Notes under the pieces: generated by a model | Seen by the model: the letters and a program-made list of their open reading frames with translations, nothing else | The model's database searches: none | Told to the model about the DNA's origin: nothing | In this document: positions 17,088 to 26,810 of the stretch, in pieces | Position numbering within the stretch: position 1 is the stretch's first letter | How the letters are laid out: every line of letters starts with the position of its first letter | Translations under genes and position numbers: made by a program | Source: Catenulispora sp. EB89 | GTDB taxonomy: Bacteria; Actinomycetota; Actinomycetes; Streptomycetales; Catenulisporaceae | DNA length: 64,000 nt | Direction of reading: 5' to 3' | NCBI RefSeq assembly: GCF_041261445.1 | Contig: NZ_JBGCCU010000021.1 | Coordinates: 62,001-126,000 of the forward strand

Positions 17088-17129
17088 GCGGATCATGCCG
17101 GCCTCAGGAAGCGCGCCGGCATGATCCGC
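17088..17129. terminator. Bidirectional hairpin terminator
   Basis: Exact 15-bp arms with a 12-nt loop between the convergent S51-like gene and the DUF899 gene. Confidence 0.8.
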
Positions 17130-17139
17130 CGCGTCATCG

Positions 17140-17859
17140 TCAGAACGGTTCCCGCTTTCCAGCGGTGAGCTGCACCCACTGCGCCGTCGGCCGGCCCTCG
17201 ACGCGGAACTGGTCGCCGGTGACGCCGAACTCCTTCGGCCAGCCCTCCGGCGAGTCCTCCCACGTCTCCTGGCGGCCGTAGACGGTCTCGTCCAGGATCG
17301 CGTAGCTCGGCGCCGCGCGCTCCACGCCGCGGCCGGTGGTCCAGTAGGTCTCGAACACGCGGTCGTCCTGGCGCAGGTAGCTCACGCGCATGCCGAACCA
17401 GCGGTCGGCCAGCAGTTGCTCGGCCGAGTCGCGGGCCGAGTACCAGGGGACGTCCCAGTCCAGGAAGTCGTGGTAGGCGCGGCTCTGCTCGTAGGGGCCC
17501 TGGGAGAAGATCGCGTAGGTCACGTCGCGGGAGTGCAGGTAGGACAGCTCTCGGACCTCGGCGGTGAAGAAGGTGCAGCCCTCGCACTGGTCCTTGGGGG
17601 AGCGGCCGTCGTGCCACATCGCGTAGTAGACGGTCAGCATGCGCCGGCCCTCGAACACGTCGAGGAGCGGGACGGCGCCCTTCTCGCCGACGACCGGGGT
17701 GGTCGGGTCCACCTCGACCATCGGGAGCCGGCGGCGGGCCGCCGCGAGCTTGTCACCCTCCCGGGTGTGCGCCTTCTCGCGGATCGCCAGCTCGTCGATC
17801 TGGGCCTGCCAGCTCTGGCGGTCGGTGACCTGCGGCAGCGGGGGAGTGTGGTCGGTCAT
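17140..17859 (-). CDS. DUF899 family thioredoxin-fold protein
   Basis: The 239-residue protein has the family features YYAMWHDGRSPKDQCEGCTFF (CxxC, about residues 81-101) and DVPWYSARDS. DUF899 proteins have a thioredoxin-like fold and are thought to be redox proteins. ATG 17859 was chosen for its GGAGG ribosome site; an upstream ATG at 17925 would add 22 unconserved residues. It is divergent from the DGPF/ECF42 operon. Confidence 0.85.
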   Translation of the reverse strand: MTDHTPPLPQVTDRQSWQAQIDELAIREKAHTREGDKLAAARRRLPMVEVDPTTPVVGEKGAVPLLDVFEGRRMLTVYYAMWHDGRSPKDQCEGCTFFTAEVRELSYLHSRDVTYAIFSQGPYEQSRAYHDFLDWDVPWYSARDSAEQLLADRWFGMRVSYLRQDDRVFETYWTTGRGVERAAPSYAILDETVYGRQETWEDSPEGWPKEFGVTGDQFRVEGRPTAQWVQLTAGKREPF

Positions 17860-17952
17860 GCGTGCCTCCGGATCGGTTTGGGGATCGGTGCCTCGATTCA
17901 GACGATCCGCGCGGTGCGAACTCATCGGGGTGAGCTTAAAGTGTGGACCTCG

Positions 17953-17980
17953 TGTCGATCCGGGCCCAGCGCCGTTCGAC
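17953..17980 (+). promoter_or_regulatory. Candidate ECF42-type promoter
   Basis: TGTCGA at 17953-17958 and CGAC at 17977-17980 are separated by 18 bases, upstream of the DGPF gene. This matches the published ECF42 promoter pattern as I recall it (TGTCGA, then CGA/TC), suggesting autoregulation by the neighbouring sigma factor. Confidence 0.55.
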
Positions 17981-18030
17981 CTAAGGGTGCGGGACCGAAC
18001 CGGGCCCGCACGAACCGAAGGAGAGCGACC

Positions 18031-18450
18031 ATGAAGTACATGCTGATCTTCCGTGCCGACGACAAGGCCCTGGAGTCCATGGCGACCACCGACTTCGCCG
18101 AGATGATGGACAAGGTCGGCCGGATGAACGACGAGCTGATCCGGGCCGGTGTGCTGCTCGCTGCCGAGGGGCTGGCCGGGCCCGAGGAGGGCGTCGTCGT
18201 CGACTACTCCACCGAGCCGCCGGTCGTCACCGACGGTCCGTACGGGGAGACGAAGGAGCTGTTCAACGGCTTCTACATCCTCAACGTCGCCTCGCTGGAG
18301 GAGGCCGTGGAGTGGGCCAAGCGCTCGCCGATCACCGGTCCCGGGTTCCGGACCGAGATCCGGCGGGTGACCTCGATCGACGAGATGCCGCAGGACAACG
18401 AGTGGGTCAAGAAGGAGCGTGCGTGGCGCGAGGCCACCGGGCAGCTGTGA
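18031..18450 (+). CDS. YciI/DGPF-domain protein, partner of ECF42 sigma factor
   Basis: The 139-residue protein starts MKYMLIF and has VTDGPYGETKEL, the DGPF signature, in the ferredoxin-like YciI fold. Proteins of this class are encoded beside ECF42 sigma factors throughout actinobacteria and belong to their regulon, without a proven enzymatic role. A GGAG ribosome site precedes ATG 18031, and the sigma gene follows 35 bases later. Confidence 0.9.
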   Translation: MKYMLIFRADDKALESMATTDFAEMMDKVGRMNDELIRAGVLLAAEGLAGPEEGVVVDYSTEPPVVTDGPYGETKELFNGFYILNVASLEEAVEWAKRSPITGPGFRTEIRRVTSIDEMPQDNEWVKKERAWREATGQL

Positions 18451-18485
18451 GCACGTCAGCCTGTGCGCACGTGAGCCTGTGAACC

Positions 18486-20415
<1,930 letters not shown>

Positions 20416-20431
20416 CTATCTTCCGGATAAC

Positions 20432-20445
20432 TGGAACGTGTTCTA
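20432..20445. promoter_or_regulatory. KstR box between methyltransferase and acyl-CoA dehydrogenase genes
   Basis: TGGAACGTGTTCTA matches TNNAACNNGTTNNA at every defined position. It is nested inside an outer palindrome CCGGATA...TATCCGG (20423-20453). TACTAT at 20444-20449 is a good -10, placing the transcript start on the GTG at 20457. Confidence 0.8.
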
Positions 20446-20456
20446 CTATCCGGCAC

Positions 20457-22664
20457 GTGGCATCAGTGACCGCCGGAATCGGCTCCATAGGGATCACCAG
20501 TGAGCACCGCGAGCTTGCCGAGGCGGTCAGGGGGTGGTTGGCACGCGCCGTGCCACCGGCCGCCGTGCGCGCCGCGCTCGACGCCGACCAGGAGGAACGC
20601 CCGGAGGGCTGGGGTGATCTGGCGAAACAGGGCCTGCTCGGCGACCACCTGCCGGAGGCGGCCGGCGGCGCCGGTGCGGGACTGCTGACGCTGGCCGTCG
20701 TGGTGGAGGAGATGGGACGCGCGGCGACGCCGGGACCCTTCCTGCCGACCGCGATCGCCGGGGTGTTCCTGGCCGAGAGCGGCGGGAAGGGCTGCGCCGA
20801 CGTGGTGCGGGGGATCGCGGAGGGCAGCGTGATCGCGGCCGCGGCGATCGGCGCCGGGGCGATGGTCGCCGAACCCGTCGAGGGCGGCTATCGGCTCAGC
20901 GGGTCGGTAGAACCGGTTATCGGCGCGGCGCTCGCCGACTGGCTGGTGCTGACGGCGCGGCGGTCCGACGGTTCCGAGATCCAGGCGCTCGTCCCGGCGG
21001 GGGTTCTGGATATCAGCACGCTGGTTTCGCTGGATCGGACGCGGCGGGTGGCCAAGGTCTCGGTCGACGGTGTGGTGGTCGCGCGCGAAAGGGTGATCGT
21101 CGGCGGCACCGCGGCGCTCGACCGCATCGCGGCGCTTCTGGCGTCTGCCGAGGCGGTCGGCATCGCGGACTGGTGCACGCGTACGGCCGCCGAGTACGCG
21201 AAGGTCCGAGTCCAGTTCGGCAAGCCGATCGGCCAGTTCCAGGGGGTCAAGCATGGCTGTGCCGCCATGGTCGCGCGCATGGAGCAGGCGCGCAGCGCGG
21301 TCTGGGACGCCGCCTTCGTCGCCGGTGCCGCCGAGGGCGCCGAGGACGTCAAGGTCCCGATCGCCATCGCCGCCGCACTCGCCCTGGACGCCGCCGTCGA
21401 ATGCGCCAAGGACTGCATCCAGGTCCTCGGCGGGATCGGCTTCACCTGGGAGCACGACGCCCACGTCTACCTCCGCAGGGCCCTTACTCTCCGTCAGGTC
21501 CACGGCCCCACCAGCCGCTGGCGTGCCCGCGTCGCCGAACTCACCGCCGCCGGCCGCCGCCGCGAGCTCAAGGTCGAGCTCCCCGCCGAGGCCGATGCCT
21601 ACCGGGAGGCGGCGCGCGAGGCCTTCGCGGGAGTCAGGGACCTGACCCCGGCCGAGCAGCGCAAGGCGCTCGCCGTGACCGGCTACGCCGCTCCCTACCT
21701 CACCAAGCCCTACGGCCTGTCGGCCGGACCGGTCCAGCAGATCGTCATCGCGCAGGAGATGGCGGCGGCGAAGGTGCGGCTGCCCGACCTCGTCATCGGC
21801 AACTGGGTGGTCCCGACGCTGGTCAAATACGGCACCGACGCGCAGCGCGAGCGCTTCGTGCTGCCGACGCTGCGCGGCGAGATCATCTGGTGCCAGCTGT
21901 TCAGCGAGCCCGGCGCCGGGTCCGACCTCGCCGCGCTGACCACCCGCGCGACGCGCGTCGAGGGCGGCTGGCGGCTGGACGGGCAGAAGGTGTGGACGTC
22001 GGTCGCGAACTTCGCGCAGTGGGCCATCTGCATCGCGCGTACGAGCCCTGACAAGCCGAAGCACGAGGGCATCACGTACTTCCTGGTCGACATGAAGTCG
22101 TCGGGGGTGGACGTGCGGCCGCTGAAGGAGATCACCGGCGCCTCGATGTTCAACGAGGTGTTCCTCGACGGCGTCTTCGTGCCCGACGAGCTGGTGGTCG
22201 GCGAGGTGGACGGCGGGTGGCCGCTGGCGCGGAACACGCTGGGGAACGAGCGGGTCTCGCTCGCTTCCGGGCCGGTCCTCGGCGGTTCGCTGGAGGGGCT
22301 GCTGAGCTCGGTGGCGGCGGGCGACGAACTCGACGCGGTGGTCGCGCAGAAGCTCGGCGAGCTGATCTGCCAGGGGCAGTCCGCCGCGCTGCTCGGGCTG
22401 CGGACGACCCTGCGCCAGTTGTCCGGGATGGAGCAGGGTCCTGAGGCGAGCATCAGGAAGCTGATCTCGATGAAGCTGGCGCAGGACGTCGCCGAGCTCG
22501 GCCTGGAGCTGTTGGGCGCCGCCGGTGCCACCGAGCAGGCGGGGGCCGCGGCCGGTTGGACGCAGGCCTTCCTGTCCAGCCGCTGCCTGACCATCGCCGG
22601 CGGCACCACCGAGGTCCAGCTGAACGTGATCGGGGAGCGGATCCTCGGTCTTCCCCGTGACTGA
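20457..22664 (+). CDS. Fused double-domain acyl-CoA dehydrogenase, FadE34/ChsE3-like
   Basis: The 735-residue protein is two acyl-CoA dehydrogenase domains in one chain (about residues 10-370 and 375-735). The first has an RVQFGKPIGQFQGVKHGCA block and ends with QVLGGIGFTWEHDAHVYLRRAL. The second carries CQLFSEPGAGSDLAAL and WTSVANFAQWAIC (FAD/substrate region) and a TIAGGTTEVQLNVIGERILGLP end. This layout and length match mycobacterial FadE34 (ChsE3), which dehydrogenates a cholesterol side-chain CoA ester and is KstR controlled. GTG 20457 lies 7 bases after a -10 sequence, so the transcript is probably leaderless. Confidence 0.88.
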   Translation: MASVTAGIGSIGITSEHRELAEAVRGWLARAVPPAAVRAALDADQEERPEGWGDLAKQGLLGDHLPEAAGGAGAGLLTLAVVVEEMGRAATPGPFLPTAIAGVFLAESGGKGCADVVRGIAEGSVIAAAAIGAGAMVAEPVEGGYRLSGSVEPVIGAALADWLVLTARRSDGSEIQALVPAGVLDISTLVSLDRTRRVAKVSVDGVVVARERVIVGGTAALDRIAALLASAEAVGIADWCTRTAAEYAKVRVQFGKPIGQFQGVKHGCAAMVARMEQARSAVWDAAFVAGAAEGAEDVKVPIAIAAALALDAAVECAKDCIQVLGGIGFTWEHDAHVYLRRALTLRQVHGPTSRWRARVAELTAAGRRRELKVELPAEADAYREAAREAFAGVRDLTPAEQRKALAVTGYAAPYLTKPYGLSAGPVQQIVIAQEMAAAKVRLPDLVIGNWVVPTLVKYGTDAQRERFVLPTLRGEIIWCQLFSEPGAGSDLAALTTRATRVEGGWRLDGQKVWTSVANFAQWAICIARTSPDKPKHEGITYFLVDMKSSGVDVRPLKEITGASMFNEVFLDGVFVPDELVVGEVDGGWPLARNTLGNERVSLASGPVLGGSLEGLLSSVAAGDELDAVVAQKLGELICQGQSAALLGLRTTLRQLSGMEQGPEASIRKLISMKLAQDVAELGLELLGAAGATEQAGAAAGWTQAFLSSRCLTIAGGTTEVQLNVIGERILGLPRD

Positions 22665-22706
22665 AACCGAACTCTGACTCTGAACTCTGATAAAAGGGGC
22701 GTAACG

Positions 22707-23900
22707 GTGAACAAGGTCTACGTCGTCGGCGTCGGCATGACGAAGTTCGAGAAGCCCGAGACCCGGCAGTGGCGCTACTTCGACATGGCGCGGGAGGCCG
22801 GCTCCGCGGCGCTGGCCGACGCGGGCGTCGGGTACGACCAGGTGGAGCAGGTGGCCGCCGGCTACGTCTTCGGCCCCTCGACGTGCGGCCAGCGCGCGGC
22901 GTACGAGCTCGGGCTGACCGGCGTTCCGGTGTACAACGTCAACAACAACTGCGCGACCGGCTCGACCGCGCTGCTGATGGCCGCGCAGTGGGTCGGCGGC
23001 GGGCTCAACGAGTGCGTGCTGGCGCTGGGCTTCGAGCAGATGAAGAAGGGGGCGCTCGGCGGCGGCATGAACAACGACGACTTCGCCGCCTCGCCGCTGG
23101 CCCGGCACTACACGCTGATGGCCGAGCTGCACGAGTTCGAGGCCACGCCGCCGACCGCGCAGATCTTCGGCAACGCCGCGCGCGAGCACATGGAGCGGTA
23201 CGGCACCACCGCCGAGCAGCTGGCGATGGTCGCCGCGAAGAACCACCGGCACTCGGTGCACAACCCGAACGCGCAGTTCCAGGACGAGTACTCGGTCCAG
23301 GAGATCCTGGACGCCCGGGAGATCCACCGGCCGCTGACCAAGCTCCAGTGCTCGCCGACCTCCGACGGCGCGGGCGCCGCGGTGGTGGTGAGCGAGCGGT
23401 TCGTGGAGGAGCACGAGCTGGGGGAACAGGCGGTGGAGATCGTCGCGCAGGCGATGACGACGGACACGACCGAGGCCTTCGACACGCGGACCTGCATCGA
23501 CGTGGTCGGGCGGCCGATGAGCCGGGACGCGGCGCGCAAGGTCTACGACGCCTCGGGGCTGGGGCCGGACGACCTCGACGTGATCGAGCTGCACGACTGC
23601 TTCTCCATCAATGAGCTGATTACCTACGAAGCGCTCGGGCTGTGCGGGGAAGGCGAGGGCGGCAAGCTCGTGGCCGACGGCGCCACGACCTACGGCGGCC
23701 GCTGGGTCGTGAACCCCTCCGGCGGGCTGATCTCCAAGGGCCATCCGCTCGGGGCGACCGGACTGGCACAGTGTGCTGAGATCTCCTGGCACTTGCGCGG
23801 GCTGGCCGGGGAGCGGCAGGTCGAAGGTGCGCGGGTCGGGCTGGCGCACAACATCGGGCTCGGCGGCGCGGCGGTCGTGACGCTCTTCCGGAAGGCGTGA
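22707..23900 (+). CDS. SCP-x-type thiolase (lipid-transfer protein family)
   Basis: The 397-residue protein has the nucleophile C82 in NNNCATGST, HDCFSINELI as the second motif and SKGHPLGATGLAQCAEI with the catalytic histidine. The C-terminal GLGGAAVVTLF also fits. This is the thiolase/aldolase type used in sterol side-chain removal in actinobacteria. GTG 22707 has an AAAAGGGG ribosome site and lies 42 bases after the double dehydrogenase gene, so they form one operon under the KstR box. Whether it is a thiolase or a retro-aldolase cannot be decided from sequence alone; the Cys and His favour thiolysis. Confidence 0.9.
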   Translation: MNKVYVVGVGMTKFEKPETRQWRYFDMAREAGSAALADAGVGYDQVEQVAAGYVFGPSTCGQRAAYELGLTGVPVYNVNNNCATGSTALLMAAQWVGGGLNECVLALGFEQMKKGALGGGMNNDDFAASPLARHYTLMAELHEFEATPPTAQIFGNAAREHMERYGTTAEQLAMVAAKNHRHSVHNPNAQFQDEYSVQEILDAREIHRPLTKLQCSPTSDGAGAAVVVSERFVEEHELGEQAVEIVAQAMTTDTTEAFDTRTCIDVVGRPMSRDAARKVYDASGLGPDDLDVIELHDCFSINELITYEALGLCGEGEGGKLVADGATTYGGRWVVNPSGGLISKGHPLGATGLAQCAEISWHLRGLAGERQVEGARVGLAHNIGLGGAAVVTLFRKA

Positions 23901-23908
23901 GAGACAGA

Positions 23909-23937
23909 CCCGGCGGCGTTTCCCGCGAGCCGCCGGG
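23909..23937. terminator. Hairpin terminator between thiolase and ROK genes
   Basis: Exact 9-bp G+C arms with an 11-nt loop, 9 bases after the thiolase stop. Confidence 0.6.
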
Positions 23938-23995
23938 CCGATGCCGCACCAGAGCGGCGGCCGAGGGTGTGTCCTGACGCTTTGCGGCGAGAAGC

Positions 23996-25183
23996 CTAGG
24001 ACCCCATAGCCGCCAACAGTTTCTCGTCCGTCTCACCCAGCACCATCGCCACCGCCCCGAGCGCGCACGCCTGCGGGCCCAGCGAACCGACCTGGATCGT
24101 CATCGCGTCGCCGGCCAGCGGCAGCGACGCCGTCGCCGCGGCCTCGCGCAGTGGCCCCATCAGCAGCTCGCCTGCCGCGGACAGGGCGCCGCCGATGATG
24201 ACGCTCTGCGGGTTCAGGATGTTGCCGAGCATGCCGACCGCGCGGCCGGCCATCGTGCCGGCGTCCGACAGGGCCCTGATGCAGCCGCGGTCGCCCTGCC
24301 AGGCCATGGTGATCACGTTGCGCAGGGTCAGGCGGTCGCCGTAGGCCGGTTCCAGTGCGCGCATGACGACCGGCAGCCCCACGAAGGTCTCCAGGCAGCC
24401 GCGGTTGCCGCAGCGGCACAGCGGCCCGGTGGCGTCCACGACCAGGTGGCCGATCTCGCCCGCGCCGCCGTTGACGCCGCGGGTCAGCTGTCCGTTGGAG
24501 ACGAACGCGCCGCCGACGCCGCCGTGCAGCTTCATGTACACGAACTCGTCGCAGCCGCGGGCCGCGCCCCAGCGGCGTTCGGCCAGGGCGCCGAGTTTGG
24601 TGTCGCCGTCGGCCAGGACCGGGAGGTTCAGGCGGGCGCCGAGTTCGGCCGCGACCGGGATGCCGGCCCAGCGCGAGGGCATGCCCGAGCTGGGGACGCC
24701 GCGGGCGGTGTCGAAGGGCCCTGGCACGCTCACCCCCACGCCCAGGATGCGGCTGGGGTCCGTGCCCGCCTCGTCGATCGCGGTGCGGACCAGGTCGGCG
24801 GCGACGTCGAAGCCCTGGCCCGGGTCGTAGCCGACGGGCAGGCGGACCGACTTGGCGATGCGGACCGCGTGCGCCACGTTGGCGATGATCACGTGGACGT
24901 GGCGGTAGCCGAAGTCGACGCCGATCGCCTCGCCGCTGGCCGGGTTGAGCATCACGGCGGCGCCCGGGCGGCCGGCGCCGCCGCCCGCCGGGGTGAGCTT
25001 GGCGTCCAGTTCGACCACCAGGTCGTCGGCGACCAGGGCGGCGATGATGCCGGAGACCGTCGAGCGGGACAGGCCGACCGCGCGGGCTATGTCGGCGCGG
25101 CTCATCGTGCCGCGCTCGCGCAGCAGCCGGACCACGGCCAGCCGGCTGCGCTCGGCGCGGGACTCCGTCGGGGGCGTCCTCAT
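23996..25183 (-). CDS. ROK-family transcriptional regulator
   Basis: The 395-residue protein has an N-terminal winged helix (about 10-75; GTMSRADIARAVGLSRSTVSGIIAAL) and a ROK sugar-kinase-like domain. The domain includes the zinc motif CRCGNRGCLE, a GVSVPGPFD loop and NPQSVIIGGALS. Proteins of this type repress sugar-uptake operons and release DNA on binding a sugar. The kinase active-site region reads ADGDTKLGALAE rather than the usual END-type motif, so phosphorylation is doubtful. It is divergent from the sugar ABC transporter, which it most likely controls through the repeat at 25228-25273. Confidence 0.9.
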   Translation of the reverse strand: MRTPPTESRAERSRLAVVRLLRERGTMSRADIARAVGLSRSTVSGIIAALVADDLVVELDAKLTPAGGGAGRPGAAVMLNPASGEAIGVDFGYRHVHVIIANVAHAVRIAKSVRLPVGYDPGQGFDVAADLVRTAIDEAGTDPSRILGVGVSVPGPFDTARGVPSSGMPSRWAGIPVAAELGARLNLPVLADGDTKLGALAERRWGAARGCDEFVYMKLHGGVGGAFVSNGQLTRGVNGGAGEIGHLVVDATGPLCRCGNRGCLETFVGLPVVMRALEPAYGDRLTLRNVITMAWQGDRGCIRALSDAGTMAGRAVGMLGNILNPQSVIIGGALSAAGELLMGPLREAAATASLPLAGDAMTIQVGSLGPQACALGAVAMVLGETDEKLLAAMGS

Positions 25184-25227
25184 GGTTCTGAAGGATGCTG
25201 CGATCGGGCGTCATTAGTCAAGGATCA

Positions 25228-25273
25228 AACAAATTCAGGGGTTGAAGCCCCCGTTAGTTCGGTGGAATTTGTT
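25228..25273. promoter_or_regulatory. Inverted repeat, candidate ROK operator
   Basis: AACAAATTC at 25228-25236 and its exact reverse complement GAATTTGTT at 25265-25273, 28 bases apart, in an A/T-rich patch between the ROK gene and the ABC transporter operon. Confidence 0.5.
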
Positions 25274-25395
25274 CGTCCATCACGGAATCGCAACATGCTT
25301 GACGCCTCCATTTCGTCGCCTTTACGTTTCCCGCAACGCCGCCCCACTTCAAAAACGACAGGTCCCTCACTCGAGTCGATGAAAGAAGGCTGATC

Positions 25396-26808
25396 ATGGG
25401 TGCACGCTCCCACCGGTCCGTCACGGTTGTCCTGGCCGTGGGACTGGCCTCCGGCCTGGCACTGGCCGGTTGCTCCTCCAGCTCCTCCAAGCCCTCGGCG
25501 GGCACCTCGGGGTCGGCGGGTTCCACGTCCGCCTCCGGGGCCGGCTCGTCGTCGAGTTCGTCCTCGGCCGGCGGCTCGGCGGCCCCGGGACCGGCGCTGC
25601 CGGACCTGTCCGGCAAGTCGATCCAGGTGCTGGCCGAGTGGTCGGGGACCGAGCAGCAGGACTTCCAGAAGGTGATCGACGCCTTCACCGCCAAGACCCA
25701 CGCCAAGGTCAGCTACCAGGGCGCCGGCGACCAGACGCCGACCGTGCTGCGCAGCAAGCTGGCCGGCGGCGGCGCCCCGGACGTGGCGCTGCTGGCGCAG
25801 CCCGGCGCCATCGCGCAGTTCGCCAAGGCCGGGCAGATCAAGCCGCTGGGCGCGAACGTGATCGCCGAGATCGACGCGAACTACGACCCGAGCTGGAAGA
25901 AGCTCGGCACGGTCAACGGCCAGGTCTACTCGATCATGTTCAAGGCCGCGAACAAGTCGACGTTCTGGTACAACACCGCGCAGTTCCAGCAGGCCGGCGT
26001 CACGCCGCCGAAGACCTGGGCGGACTTCCTGAAGGACTGCCAGACGCTCTCCGACGCCGGCATCACCCCGGTCTCGGTCGGCGGCGCGGACGGCTGGACG
26101 CTCACCGACTGGTTCGAGAACGTCTACCTGTCCCAGGCCGGCCCGGACAACTACGACAAGCTCACGCACCACCAGATCCCGTGGACCGACCCGACGGTGA
26201 TCCAGGCGCTGACCACGCTGAAGCAGCTGTTCGGCAACGACCAGTTCATGGCCGGCGGCAAGTCCGGGGCGCTGCAGACCTCGTTCAACGACTCGGTCAC
26301 CCAGACCTTCAAGAGCCCGCCGAAGGCGGCCATGGTCTACGAGGGCGACTTCTCCGGCTCGGTGATCACCTCGACCACCTCGGCCAAGCTGGGCGCCGAC
26401 GCGAAGTTCTTCCCGTTCCCGGCGGCCGGCTCGCTGACCAACTTCGTGGACGGCGGCGGCGACGCCGCGCTGGCCACCAACGACAACCCGGCGACGATGG
26501 CGTTCATCCAGTTCCTGGCCTCGCCGGACGCCGCCGAGGCGTGGGCTTCGGCCGGCGGCTTCGTCTCGCCGAACAAGAACGTGCCGATGTCCTCCTACCC
26601 GGACGACACCACGCGCGCCGAGGCGCAGATGCTGGTCGGCGCCGGCGACGGCTTCCGCTTCGACATGTCCGACCAGGCTCCGGTCGGGTTCGGCGGCACC
26701 AAGGGCGCCGGGGAATGGAAGGACCTGCAGGACTTCCTGAGCAGCGGCGACGTCAACGGCACCGCCGCGCAGCTGGAGAAGGACGCGGCGAAGGAGACCT
26801 GGCAGTAG
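25396..26808 (+). CDS. Sugar ABC transporter substrate-binding lipoprotein
   Basis: The 470-residue protein has a signal peptide with lipobox LALAGC (lipidated C26), then a ~45-residue Ser/Gly linker and a type 1 extracellular solute-binding domain (KVSYQGAGDQTPTVLRSKLAGG, PDVALLAQPG, FWYNTAQFQQAGVTPPKTWADFL). It is anchored to the outside of the membrane and delivers a sugar to the permeases encoded next. Length and overall pattern recall the AglE alpha-glucoside binding proteins; the substrate is not proven. It is first in a four-gene operon. Confidence 0.9.
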   Translation: MGARSHRSVTVVLAVGLASGLALAGCSSSSSKPSAGTSGSAGSTSASGAGSSSSSSSAGGSAAPGPALPDLSGKSIQVLAEWSGTEQQDFQKVIDAFTAKTHAKVSYQGAGDQTPTVLRSKLAGGGAPDVALLAQPGAIAQFAKAGQIKPLGANVIAEIDANYDPSWKKLGTVNGQVYSIMFKAANKSTFWYNTAQFQQAGVTPPKTWADFLKDCQTLSDAGITPVSVGGADGWTLTDWFENVYLSQAGPDNYDKLTHHQIPWTDPTVIQALTTLKQLFGNDQFMAGGKSGALQTSFNDSVTQTFKSPPKAAMVYEGDFSGSVITSTTSAKLGADAKFFPFPAAGSLTNFVDGGGDAALATNDNPATMAFIQFLASPDAAEAWASAGGFVSPNKNVPMSSYPDDTTRAEAQMLVGAGDGFRFDMSDQAPVGFGGTKGAGEWKDLQDFLSSGDVNGTAAQLEKDAAKETWQ

Positions 26809-26810
26809 CC

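Noticed and set aside
20463-23849. 1128-codon open frame on the minus strand opposite the acyl-CoA dehydrogenase and thiolase genes
   Set aside because: It is the G+C-driven mirror of two well-supported plus-strand genes; its composition is Arg/Gly/Val-rich with no family features.
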